Below, one piece after another: positions 35,255-43,071 of a stretch of DNA of 43,071 nucleotides. The translations under genes and the position numbers were made by a program. The notes beneath the pieces were generated by a model. That model ran no database searches, was not told where the DNA came from, and worked only from the letters and a program-made list of their open reading frames with translations. The stretch's first letter is position 1. Each line of letters begins with the position of its first letter. This DNA is from Streptosporangiaceae bacterium (lineage in GTDB: Bacteria > Actinomycetota > Actinomycetes > Streptosporangiales > Streptosporangiaceae), in the NCBI GenBank assembly GCA_030038015.1, contig JASHPR010000409.1, positions 1 to 43,071 on the forward strand. Direction: 5' to 3'.

Positions 35255-35813
35255 GTGCGGTTCGAGCAGCGGCTGCGGGATCCACTCCGGTGCGGTCGTC
35301 TTGGCCTTCCGGCGGTGGAAGCGCAGCCAGGTCGTGCCCGGCCGCCGTTACCGCACCGGGACCGGCTTGGTCGAAGTCGAGTCGGTGGACGCTGCCCAGG
35401 CACGCGAGGCCGGGTACGCCAGCGCCGGCGAATTGCTGGCCGGCCTGCGCGGTGATCCGGCTTTGCCGGTTTACCGCATCCGGCTGCGGCGAATCGACGG
35501 GCCAGACCCCAGGGAAGAGCTGGCCCGCGCCGCCAGCCTGACCGAGGCGGACGTCGCCACGATCACAGCCGGGCTGGCCCGGATGGACACCTCAAGCAGC
35601 CGCAGGCCGTGGACCGGCGCGGTGCTCGCGCTGATCGCTGACCGGCCCGGCATCGTGTCCACGGTCCTGGCCGAAGCCATGGGCTGGGAGCGGCAGGACT
35701 TCAAGCAGCACGTCAGGCGGCTGAAGGAACTCGGGCTGACCGTCAGCCTCGACGTCGGCTACCGGTTGTCACCGCGCGGCGAGTCGTACCTGAACTACCC
35801 GCGGACCCGGTGA
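35255..35813 (+). pseudogene. ASCH-like domain protein with apparent N-terminal frameshift
   Basis: From about 35277 one frame reads GIHSGAVVLAFRRWKRSQVV, then GRRYRTGTGLVEVESV, AGYASAGELLAGL, VYRIRLRRIDGPDPREELA (ASCH-like fold) and a C-terminal winged-helix-like part (SRRPWTGAVLALIADRPGIV, LKELGLTVSLDVGYRLSPRG). The natural N-terminus, GTG at 35255 giving VRFEQRLR, lies in another frame and switches at about 35276-35280. Either a base change has broken the gene or translation starts at TTG 35301, giving a 170-residue protein. ASCH domains bind RNA or modified nucleosides. Confidence 0.6.
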
Positions 35814-35959
35814 GCGGCATGAGCGCGCCGACAGGTAGCGGGCGGGCGGCGGCAGCGGCCTCAACGAGGCCGAGCGTGAGCATGTTAGCCGCTGACCATC
35901 GCAGCCCGATGACCCCATGCTGTCTGGCAGTGCTGACAAAGAGGCGTGACCGCTCTCGA

Positions 35960-36000
35960 GAACGCGCGCAGTGCCGCCGATATGGTCGGCCGCTGCACTG
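35960..36000 (+). repeat. Dispersed repeat copy E (looser two-tier hairpin)
   Basis: Outer arms CAGTGC (35969-35974) and GCACTG (35995-36000) flank the inner palindrome GCCGA/TCGGC around TATGG. The common loop GCCGATAT is at 35976-35983. This hairpin is less compact than in copy D. It shares GAACGCGCG and the following 18-mer with copy D. Confidence 0.55.
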
Positions 36001-36035
36001 TCAAATGACTGCTTCCACTGCGTCCCGAATGGTCG

Positions 36036-36524
36036 TTATGGCGCTGGGTGGCCGGGGCGCTGGGCTAGGTCCAGGCATGCCTGGCGTACCGGCACGCCCG
36101 CCCGGCTGGCGGCGGCGCGGATGCAGGCGGCGGCCGCGAACAGGGAGTACCGCCAGAAGTCGTCGGTCTGCCACCAGGTGACCTCGTCCAGCAGGTCCGG
36201 TTCGGTCCCGCCACGGAGGGCCGCTGCGGCCAGCACTGCGTACTGGAGCATTGTGTTTTGCCGACCGCGGAAGGCGCAGTCGGGCAGGAACCGCTCGTGT
36301 AGTCCCTGCAAGGGCAGCGGGTCAGCCCGGCTGGCCCCGCACCAGTCCAGCGCGTCCGCGGCGATCTGGAGGAACACCTCGCCGGGGAAGGTGTTGTCTC
36401 GCGGGTGCAGCGGCGCAACCTCGGTTACCAGCCCGAAGATGTCAGCGTCACCGGAGAGCCCGTCGAGCAGGACGCGGCGGGCGGTCACGGTGTCCTCGGG
36501 GGTGGGTCGCTTCGTGGCGGGCAT
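36036..36524 (-). CDS. Conserved hypothetical actinobacterial protein
   Basis: The 162-residue soluble, helical protein has recognisable blocks: TVTARRVLLDGLSGDADIFG, FPGEVFLQIAADALDWCG, RFLPDCAFRGRQNTMLQYAV, and WWQTDDFWRYSLFAAAACIR near the end. I have seen similar small proteins in Streptomyces-type genomes without an assigned role. The ATG at 36524 is the only start before the conserved part; no clear ribosome site is present. Convergent with the ASCH-like gene. Confidence 0.65.
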   Translation of the reverse strand: MPATKRPTPEDTVTARRVLLDGLSGDADIFGLVTEVAPLHPRDNTFPGEVFLQIAADALDWCGASRADPLPLQGLHERFLPDCAFRGRQNTMLQYAVLAAAALRGGTEPDLLDEVTWWQTDDFWRYSLFAAAACIRAAASRAGVPVRQACLDLAQRPGHPAP

Positions 36525-36733
36525 GCCGTGACGTCAGGGCAGAACCAGCGATCGCCGGGCGCCTTACCGGCGGGTGCCCGCAGTACTCCGTCCATGCGGT
36601 GCAGCGTGATCAGGTGGCCGCCCTCTCCACCACCGCCACCGTCACGCTAACGGCCGGTGGTCCTAGCCAGCTCTGTGAAACGGCGACAGCGTCAGCCTGC
36701 CGTTACACCCTGGAACGGCCCGAGAGCATCTTT

Positions 36734-36755
36734 GGGCCGACGCGCCGTTCGGCCC
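36734..36755 (+). promoter_or_regulatory. Hairpin upstream of the MetE-like gene
   Basis: GGGCCGA (36734-36740) and TCGGCCC (36749-36755) form a perfect 7-bp stem with an eight-base loop, followed by TTTAG. It ends 37 bases before the GTG start. It may act as an attenuator or operator; no known riboswitch pattern is visible. Confidence 0.4.
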
Positions 36756-36792
36756 TTTAGGCTGGGTCACATCGTGAAGGGGGAAAGGGCAA

Positions 36793-37905
36793 GTGAAGAC
36801 GAGCACCGAGCGGGTATTGACCACGCACACTGGCAGCCTGCCCCGGCCTGCGGGCATGGGCGACCGTCACGATCAGCAGGCGGTGCGGGCGGCGGTGGCG
36901 GAAACGGTCCGGCGCCAGCGTGACGCGGGCGTGGACATCGTCAACGACGGCGAGGTCAGCAAGCCGAGCTACGCCACCTACGTGACCGAGCGGCTGTCGG
37001 GTTTCACCGGTGAGCCGGTCCCCTTGCAGCTGCGCGGCTTCGAGGCCTTTCCCGAGTTCGCCCAGAAAATGTTCGCCGACCCGGGCCTGGCGGCCATCAT
37101 GGCCAATCCGAGTTGTGATGGGCCGGTGGCCTACCTGGGCACCTCGCTCGTCGACGCGGACATCGCTAACCTGCGTGAGGCCGCCGGCGAGGCGACCGAG
37201 GTGTTCATGTCGGCGGCGTCGCCGGGTGTCATCGAGATGTTCATGCCCAACCGCTACTACCCGGCCACTGAGGACTATCTGTTCGCGCTCGCCGATGCGA
37301 TGAAGCAGGAGTACGACGCTATCCACCAGGCCGGCCTGGTCCTGCAGCTGGATTGCCCCGACCTGGCCTGCGAATGGGCTATCGGGCCACAGATGACCAC
37401 GGCGGAGTTCCGGCGGGTGGTGGCTAAGCGGCTGGAAGCACTCGACCACGCCACCCGCGACATCCCGCCGGACCGGCTGCGGATGCACCTGTGCTGGGGC
37501 AACTACGAAGGCCCGCACGACACCGACGTGCCGCTGGCCGACATCATCGACCTGGTGCTCGCGGCCCGGCCGATGGCGGTCTCGTTTGAGGCGGCCAATC
37601 CGCGCCACGAACACGAGTGGACGGTATTCGAGGAGGTGAAGCTGCCTGAGGGCAAGGTTGTCATCCCCGGCGTTCTGGACTCCACGACGAACTACATCGA
37701 GCATCCCGAGCTGGTCGCGCAGCGCATCGCCCGCTACGCGGGTGTGGTCGGCCGGGAGAACGTGATCGCCGGCAGCGACTGCGGCTTCGCCACCTTCGCC
37801 GCCTTCGTCCCGGTGGACCCGAAGATCACCTGGGCGAAGCTCGCCGCGATGGCTGAAGGCGCCCGGCTCGCGAGCCAGGAGCTGTGGAGAACGAGGACCG
37901 CGTAG
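36793..37905 (+). CDS. Cobalamin-independent methionine synthase-like protein (MetE C-terminal core)
   Basis: The 370-residue protein corresponds to the catalytic C-terminal half of MetE: an opening TTHTGSLPRP, GVDIVNDGEVSKPSY, LDCPDLACEWAIG, zinc ligands H232 and C234 in HLCWGNY, EAANPRHEHEW and C330 in GSDCGFATF. The first MetE barrel is absent, as in core-MetE and methyltransferase homologues. Methyl transfer to a thiol such as homocysteine from a methyl donor is the inferred chemistry; the donor is unknown. The GTG start follows an AAGGGGGAAAGG run. It is an isolated gene. Confidence 0.88.
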   Translation: MKTSTERVLTTHTGSLPRPAGMGDRHDQQAVRAAVAETVRRQRDAGVDIVNDGEVSKPSYATYVTERLSGFTGEPVPLQLRGFEAFPEFAQKMFADPGLAAIMANPSCDGPVAYLGTSLVDADIANLREAAGEATEVFMSAASPGVIEMFMPNRYYPATEDYLFALADAMKQEYDAIHQAGLVLQLDCPDLACEWAIGPQMTTAEFRRVVAKRLEALDHATRDIPPDRLRMHLCWGNYEGPHDTDVPLADIIDLVLAARPMAVSFEAANPRHEHEWTVFEEVKLPEGKVVIPGVLDSTTNYIEHPELVAQRIARYAGVVGRENVIAGSDCGFATFAAFVPVDPKITWAKLAAMAEGARLASQELWRTRTA

Positions 37906-38402
37906 CCGGTCACCGCGGCACGGGTGGGAATCGAAGCTGGACTTCCGCTGTCATGGGATCGGCCAAAATGATCCTGCCGGTGGTCGCCCGGCAAGCACGC
38001 AAGGAAGTGCCGCAAAGCTGCCAGTACCTGAAGAAGCGGCTGGAGGACTGGCAGGGGTAAGGCGTTTACGCCGCCGATAGCCTCAGCCAGGGGCTGGTCC
38101 ACCTGTCCAGGCCGCAGCATCTGAGGGTGGATCTGTTACGGAGCGTGGATCAAAGCACCGCGTCATCCGATACGCCAAGCCGCCGTTCTGCATCAATCAA
38201 GGGTCGAGACAGACCGACGGCGGGCGCCACGCATAACGACCAAGTGCGGTGGTGGTTCGACTGGAATCTGGAACTGCAGGGGTTCATCAACCGGGTCCTG
38301 ATCTACCCGGCCTTGATGGACGACCACTACCCCTCCACCGACGACCACCAGTCGGTCCAACCTCGGGACCGCTGCATGTGCGAGGGATCTTGCGCCTGCT
38401 GC
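37906..38402. other. Intergenic stretch with short orphan coding pieces and a repeat copy
   Basis: A 35-codon frame at 37953-38060 (MGSAKMILPVVARQARKEVP, ending YLKKRLEDW) and a coding-like stretch at 38244-38369 (RWWFDWNLELQGFINRVLIY, then DDHYPSTDDHQSV) look like gene pieces, but I cannot assign families. The repeat core CCGCCGTTCTG lies at 38180-38190. Confidence 0.4.
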
Positions 38403-38911
38403 TCACTCCGCGGCCGGCCGGGCCGGCGACGGGGTCGACGGCGGAGTGCCAGAGGCGTCGGTCAGGCCGGCGAGATCCAGGGCGATTTGTTTCGCCTCGG
38501 GGATGCCGAGCTTGGAAGCCAGTGCGAGCGCGCCTGCCAGGCAGGACCTGGCCCGGCCGAGATCGCCGAGCCCGGCAAGTGCCAGGCCGAGCGCCTGCAG
38601 CGCGGCCGCCTCGTTGTATTCATCGCGCTGGCTGCGGCTGATCAGGAGAGCGTCGTTTGCCTGGCGTGCCGCGTCCCGATGTCTGCCCAGGCACCGGTAA
38701 GCGCTGGCCAGCTGCGCCGGTGCGGGCGGCCCCGCGGCAGGAACACGAAGCTGCCCGCCCGGCGTCGAAGGCGTCGTCTCCGCAGCAGATGGATCTCGCC
38801 ATCCAGGACATAGAAGCATTGATCTTCGCGGTCACGTCCATGCCCTGCGCGGACAGCAGCACCATCTGCGCCCGTCAGGCCGACGCCAGCCGGAACCAGC
38901 CGCCGCGGCAC
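38403..38911 (-). pseudogene. Relics of a cupin and a TPR-protein C-terminus
   Basis: On the minus strand, about 38700-38840 reads CFYVLDGEIHLL and GSFVFLPRGRPH, a cupin core whose remaining parts fall in other frames. From about 38700 down to 38403 another frame reads TPR-like AYRCLGRHRDAARQANDALL, GDLGRARSCLAGALALASKL and a Thr/Pro-rich end, as in SARP/AfsR-type regulator tails. Neither is complete and no start fits either. Confidence 0.5.
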
Positions 38912-38978
38912 GAATGCGGTGCGCTTCTCTCTGGGCGGTGATCAGCGCGGCCGCCGCTACCGGCCCATGGCGCCAGTG

Positions 38979-41306
38979 TCACCGTGGCAGGTTGTCGCTG
39001 ATTCGCTGGAGTTTGCGCCGGAGCTGTTCGGCGCGGGGGTGGCGCAGTTCGTCGAGGATAGCCACGCCCTGTTGCCAGGCATCTGTGGCAAGCTTCGGCT
39101 CGCTGTCGGCTTGGTGGGCGTCACCAAGATGGTCAAGAATTTCGGCCTCGTTGACACGGTCGCCAAGCTGGCGGAAGAGCGTCAGGGCCCGCTGATAGCT
39201 GGAGACCGCTGTAGCCTGGTGGCCGAGCTGGTGGTGGGCGTAGCCGAGGCTGTCCCAAGCATGGGCCTCGCTGTGCTGGTCGCCGAGTTCTTGGTGCAAG
39301 CCGATCGCCTGCTGGCAGCATGCAAGCGCCTCCCGGTAGTCGCCGAGCCGCGCATGGCACCAGCCGATGTTGTTCAAGGTGATGGCCTGCCATGCCCGGT
39401 CGTCCACTGACTGGTACAGGGTCAGGGCCTGAGCGCAGTGTGCGAGCGCCTCGCGGTAACGGCGCTGCTGGTCGCGGGAGAAGCCGATGCCCAGGTGTAC
39501 GCGTGCCTGGCCGGCGCGGTCGCCGAGCTGCCGGTACAAACAGAGCGCCTGTTCGTAGTGGCGCTCAGCGTCCTGATAGGCCCCCACCCGGACGTCGGAG
39601 CTGCCGATGCTGCGATGAACTAGGGCCTGCGCCTTGCGATCGCTCAGCCGCTCAGCGGCGGCGAGCGCCGCCTGCTGGACGGCCGTGAAGCTGCGCAAAT
39701 AGCCCTTACGATCAAAATACGCTGGGAGCGTCATTGGGAGTTGCCACCCGTGGGTGTCAAAGCCGGTCCTTACCGCTAGGTCCACGAGAGCTACCAGCAC
39801 CTGGTGCTCAGCTTCGAACCATGCCATCGACTGCTCGTAATCGTCAACGCGCTCAGGTGCTACTCCAGGCTGAAGTGGATCGAGCGTGATCGCGGCAGGG
39901 TGCTTTTGGAGCACCCGGGCGGCGGAATAGGCGGAGTGTAGGTAGTGATCCAGCACGCGGTGGATGGCGGCGCGCTGCTGCGACTGCCCGTCTTCGGCGC
40001 GAGCGCGATCAACGGCATAGGCGCGAAGCAGGTCATGGAAGCGGAACCGGCCCGGAGCATGCTCGGTGAGCAGGCCTGTCTCCGTCAACCAGCCCAGCGT
40101 CCTGCACGCCTGAGCCAGGCTGACCCCGGCCAGGCTGGCAGCTGCGGCCGCAGTAATGTCGGGTCCTGGGTGGATGCCGAGCAGCCGGAACATCCGCCTG
40201 GCCGGTTCCAGCTGATGCCGGTACGACCATGAGAACACCGCCCGCACGCCGACGGCCTCCCCCGCTTCAAGAGCACCGAGCCGCTCGTTGGCATCCCGCA
40301 GCCCCATGACCAAAGCGGCGATGGACATGCCGGGGTGCAAGGCAGCACGGGCGGCGGCGATGGCCAATGCCAGCGGCAGCCGCGCGCACAGCTCCGTCAG
40401 CTCGGTGACCGCATCGGGCTCGGCAGCGATCCGTTCCGGGCCTAGGCGCCGCTCCAGCAGTTCCCGTGCCTCCGGCGCGGTGAGCACGTCAAGGGACAGC
40501 GGATGCGCACCTTCGACCGCAACCAGGCTGGCAAGCTGGCTACGGCTGGTCACCACTACGGCGCAACCCTGGCCGCCGGGAAGCAGCGGCCGCACCTGCG
40601 ACGCATCCCGGGCGTTGTCCAAGACCATCAGCATCCGCCTGCGGGCGAGCAGGCTGCGAAACAGGTCCTGCTGAGCATCGGCGCTGGATGGCACCTGGTC
40701 GGCCGGGACCCCGAGCGCATTCAGGAACCTGCGGATCGCATCCGCGGGCGGGATCGGATCGGCAGAAGGGCCGAACCCTCGCAAGTCAACATACAGCTGC
40801 CCATCCGGGAACTGGTCTGCTACCTGGTGCGCCCAGTGCACGGCCAGCGCCGTCTTGCCCACTCCTGCGGTACCGCCGACCGCTGAGATCACCACGGCCG
40901 CACCGGCGTCAGCAGCCCCGTCCAGGAGCGCCGAGAGCGTTTCCAACTCCCGGGCCCGGCCCGCGAAATGCCGCACCCCTGCCGGCAACTGCCTCGGCAC
41001 GGCCGGCGACTGTCCGCACGCGGCTCCTGAGGCTTCCCGTCCGGCAGCAGGGCTGCTGTTGGCGCACCGGCGGGACGCGGCAATCAGCTGCTCGCGCTGC
41101 GGCCCTGGGAGATCAAGGGCATCAGCCAGTGCCCGGACCGAGTCGCGGTAGGGCCGGATGGTCTTGCCGCGCTCCATGTTGATGATGGCCCGGACGCTGA
41201 GCCCTGACAGTTCGGCGAGCTCTTCCTGGCTGAGGCCGCGGGTCAGCCGGTGCCGGCGCAGCAGCAGGCCGAAGCGGATCTCCGCCTGGCCCTGGTCTGC
41301 GGTCAC
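38979..41306 (-). CDS. XRE-HTH / NB-ARC / TPR STAND-type regulator
   Basis: The 775-residue protein has an N-terminal Xre-type helix-turn-helix (about 10-65; RRHRLTRGLSQEELAELSGL), then an NB-ARC ATPase (about 115-400) with P-loop GGTAGVGKT (144-152) and MLMVLDNARD as Walker B. A winged-helix/arm part (LPLALAIAAARAALHP; RFRFHDLLRAYA) follows, and C-terminal TPR repeats (about 540-760) occupy the rest. This resembles AfsR-like STAND regulators of secondary metabolism or stress. The signal is unknown. The start at 41306 precedes the HTH by only ten residues. Confidence 0.92.
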   Translation of the reverse strand: MTADQGQAEIRFGLLLRRHRLTRGLSQEELAELSGLSVRAIINMERGKTIRPYRDSVRALADALDLPGPQREQLIAASRRCANSSPAAGREASGAACGQSPAVPRQLPAGVRHFAGRARELETLSALLDGAADAGAAVVISAVGGTAGVGKTALAVHWAHQVADQFPDGQLYVDLRGFGPSADPIPPADAIRRFLNALGVPADQVPSSADAQQDLFRSLLARRRMLMVLDNARDASQVRPLLPGGQGCAVVVTSRSQLASLVAVEGAHPLSLDVLTAPEARELLERRLGPERIAAEPDAVTELTELCARLPLALAIAAARAALHPGMSIAALVMGLRDANERLGALEAGEAVGVRAVFSWSYRHQLEPARRMFRLLGIHPGPDITAAAAASLAGVSLAQACRTLGWLTETGLLTEHAPGRFRFHDLLRAYAVDRARAEDGQSQQRAAIHRVLDHYLHSAYSAARVLQKHPAAITLDPLQPGVAPERVDDYEQSMAWFEAEHQVLVALVDLAVRTGFDTHGWQLPMTLPAYFDRKGYLRSFTAVQQAALAAAERLSDRKAQALVHRSIGSSDVRVGAYQDAERHYEQALCLYRQLGDRAGQARVHLGIGFSRDQQRRYREALAHCAQALTLYQSVDDRAWQAITLNNIGWCHARLGDYREALACCQQAIGLHQELGDQHSEAHAWDSLGYAHHQLGHQATAVSSYQRALTLFRQLGDRVNEAEILDHLGDAHQADSEPKLATDAWQQGVAILDELRHPRAEQLRRKLQRISDNLPR

Positions 41307-41649
41307 CGGCCCGCCCTCCGAACTCCAGGGTTTCTCGCCTCTGGGGCAGATTCTGGCAGAAAGCCCGTGAACTGTGCAGATAAGTGTGCAGGCAAGAGTG
41401 CCTGGCCTGGCGCCAGCATCCGCGACACCCTTTTAACGGCAACGGCCAGACCTTCCGCACGCGGCAGCCGCGGCGCCTCGGCGCGGTGATCGGGGGCCTG
41501 CGCCGGAGTCAGTTGCCGTCGGCGGCGAGAGGCTCCGCCATGCGGGTGTCCGTTTGACGCAGCGAATGCGGTCGCGGCCAGGTAGTAGCCGCGCAGGGCC
41601 GAGGAAAGGTCAGCCTTCGCTGCCTTATCGTCAAGGGAAAGGGAACGGC
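41307..41649. other. Intergenic stretch between divergent genes
   Basis: No supported gene. It must hold the promoters of the STAND regulator (minus strand) and the secreted protein (plus strand); no clear -35/-10 pairs were picked out. Confidence 0.4.
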
Positions 41650-42159
41650 ATGAGGATCAGGCGATGGATCCCGGCCATCGTGGCCGGGATGGTGGTGATC
41701 TCCGGCGGCTGCATCGCGGTAACGGCCGCGTCGAGCCCGGCGGCGGCGCTAATAGTAGGCGCTGAGATGTGCAACTCGGTCAAAATCGATAATGACGTTA
41801 TGTGCATCGTCCCCAACGACCCCGGGGCGCAGGTTTTCACCGAGCCCTACCCAGACGGATACGGCTACGCCTATACCGCCGGTGACCAATTGGAGGATGT
41901 CACCACCGGGCTATGTCTCAAGGACGACCCGAACGTGGGCAATATCGTCGTGGAACTGGCCTGCACTGGCTCGGGTAGTACCGCACTGAAGGAAACGTGG
42001 ATAGCGGTGCAATACAATGCCACCGACTCGTACTACGAGAACCTTTACGCTGTTGATAACGGTATCAGCAGCGCATACCTGCATATGGACACCAGCGACG
42101 GCTACGTGAATTGCTACAAGTACGGCGCAAGCGGCTGGCTCTGGTACACGCCAACGTGA
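41650..42159 (+). CDS. Secreted protein of unknown function
   Basis: The 169-residue protein has a Sec-type signal: MRIRRW, a hydrophobic core (IPAIVAGMVVISGGCIAVTA) and a likely cleavage after SSPAAA (about residues 29-34). The mature part is acidic, rich in Tyr, Asp, Asn and Thr, and carries five cysteines. TTGLCLKDDPNV, then VELACTGSGST and WIAV, resembles a ricin-B-like repeat loosely, but the rest does not fit. The coding region is noticeably less GC-rich than its surroundings, suggesting recent acquisition. AAGGGAA lies upstream of the ATG. Its partner and role are unknown. Confidence 0.7.
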   Translation: MRIRRWIPAIVAGMVVISGGCIAVTAASSPAAALIVGAEMCNSVKIDNDVMCIVPNDPGAQVFTEPYPDGYGYAYTAGDQLEDVTTGLCLKDDPNVGNIVVELACTGSGSTALKETWIAVQYNATDSYYENLYAVDNGISSAYLHMDTSDGYVNCYKYGASGWLWYTPT

Positions 42160-42967
42160 CGGTCCGGGGCGGTGTGCCAGGCCAGGCAGGACTGCACCGG
42201 TGAAACGCCTCCAGTTCCGCGCGTGCGGTGCCGGCCGGATGGGCGGACCCGCCCGAGGGCGAGGCGGCCGGGCATGGGAGGGTCGGGATCGAGATCGGCC
42301 GCGTATGAGGTGTTCCCGGTGAACCCTATGCCGGTGGCCCGGTACCGGGAACGGGACTCCGTCTCGGGTGCGAACTCGGATGCCGCCGATGCGCCCGTGC
42401 TGGCCGAGATCGTCCGGCCGGACAGCGCATCGCCGGCCGGTCGCGGACGCTGACCCCGACGCGCTGATCGATCAGATGCGTGACCCTGAGCTGGCCCGGA
42501 TGGCCGCATTCACTCCTGACGAACCCGCACGACAGGAGTGCCTTCGACGCGCACACAGCCAAGCTGAGATCCCCCTGGGGCACCACCCTTTCGTACATAT
42601 CCGCTGTGAGAAATGGCCTCCAACTTGCACAGCCCACCACGTCGTTCCGACGTCATCGAGCGCATAACGGGATGTTCTGGGATCCGCGTCCAGTAGTCAT
42701 CGAGTCGTCGGCCAGGAGCGCATACTCGGCGCTCGGCGCTGGAAGCCTGACGCTCGTACCGCGCAGATGCGCACTTTCCGTGATGGGCCCGGGCTGCCTG
42801 CACTGGTACCGAGAGCCGGCCTGGGGAACGATGCTGGCTAGTGCTCCCGCCACGCTGAGCACTCGCACGCATTTCACACCCGGTGGCACGGTGTCGATCC
42901 GGCAGGACGCTGGCCCCACCGACGCGGCACGACCGAACTGGCAGCAGGAGGAGAGGAGGCGCTTGAC
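42160..42967. other. About 800 bases with no supported gene
   Basis: A short coding-like stretch around 42444-42560 (ADPDALIDQMRDPELARMAAF) may be a gene fragment of unknown family. The end of the stretch holds the purine-rich ribosome site (GAGGAGGC) of the next gene. Confidence 0.4.
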
Positions 42968-43071
42968 GTGGACGTGGAGAATCTCCTGGCGAAGGCGGCG
43001 GACAATCTCTCGGTGCGCCGCGCGTTCGGCACCGCGTACGAGAAGGACGGCATGCTCATCATCCCGGTCGC
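42968..43071 (+). CDS. GerW family sporulation protein, N-terminal part (truncated by window edge)
   Basis: The 34 visible codons read VENLLAKAADNLSVRRAFGT, then YEKDGMLIIPV, the N-terminal pattern of the GerW (YtfJ) family, in which a helix is followed by a strand 'dGxtiIPV'. Family members are tied to spore formation in Firmicutes and are widespread in actinomycetes. The GTG start has GGAGG eight bases upstream. The gene runs off the right edge. Confidence 0.8.
   Translation, partial: MDVENLLAKAADNLSVRRAFGTAYEKDGMLIIPV

Noticed and set aside
1-43071. CRISPR arrays, rRNA and tRNA genes
   Set aside because: No regularly spaced direct repeats and no cloverleaf-like sequences with a GTTCRANNC arm in context were found by eye.

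Overview
The window reads as a chromosomal segment of a high-GC, spore-forming-type actinomycete (Streptosporangiales, Thermomonosporaceae or Streptomyces relatives are plausible). The reasons are very high GC with GTG/TTG starts, abundant leaderless-looking genes, a PucR regulator, an OmpR/HK pair of actinobacterial type, LAL-type LuxR and XRE/NB-ARC/TPR regulators, dodecin, DUF1990 and a GerW-like sporulation gene at the right edge. No rRNA, tRNA or CRISPR array was seen. All calls come from reading the sequence; no database search was run.

Region 1 (1-12516) is conserved core. It holds the end of a PucR regulator, a convergent GT-C-like membrane protein, biotin ligase birA, a PH-domain membrane protein, HMG-CoA lyase, an acyl-CoA carboxylase beta subunit, a two-component system, purK, purE, a divergent THUMP-like methyltransferase and an acyl-CoA dehydrogenase. 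The backbone birA / PH protein / purK / purE / acyl-CoA dehydrogenase matches the order I recall around Rv3274c-Rv3279c in Mycobacterium tuberculosis. The HMG-CoA lyase/carboxylase pair and the kinase pair sit inside that backbone. Biotin ligase would biotinylate the (unseen) carboxylase alpha subunit, and purK and purE are consecutive steps of purine synthesis.

Region 2 (12517 to about 42960) is accessory. It opens with a decayed tyrosine-recombinase fragment whose nucleophilic Tyr codon reads His, followed by an MFS relic, a cupin gene, dodecin, a VOC protein and a truncated hydrolase. From 15.9 to 21.9 kb is a possible defence island: a leaderless, apparently self-regulated HTH gene followed by a multidomain abortive-infection-like protein, then two PD-(D/E)xK nuclease-like proteins. 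From 23.4 to 29.8 kb a LAL LuxR regulator faces an MFS exporter / ABM monooxygenase / ferric-reductase-like operon. From 30 to 41 kb come a GNAT-like protein, a TetR relic, a B12-binding radical SAM protein, small hypotheticals, an iron-permease-like protein, a frameshifted ASCH-like gene, a MetE-core protein, cupin and TPR relics and an XRE/NB-ARC/TPR regulator. Then come a secreted protein and, at the edge, the GerW-like gene.

The most unusual structure is a short dispersed repeat, CCGCCG followed by ATATG or TTCTG. It occurs seven times, only in intergenic or relic DNA of Region 2 and always in the same orientation. Two copies sit in clear small hairpins, a third has a looser one, and two copies are extended to about 50 bases. 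One diverged copy abuts the truncation point of a broken hydrolase. This may mark an unrecognised mobile or recombination element that shaped the accessory region.
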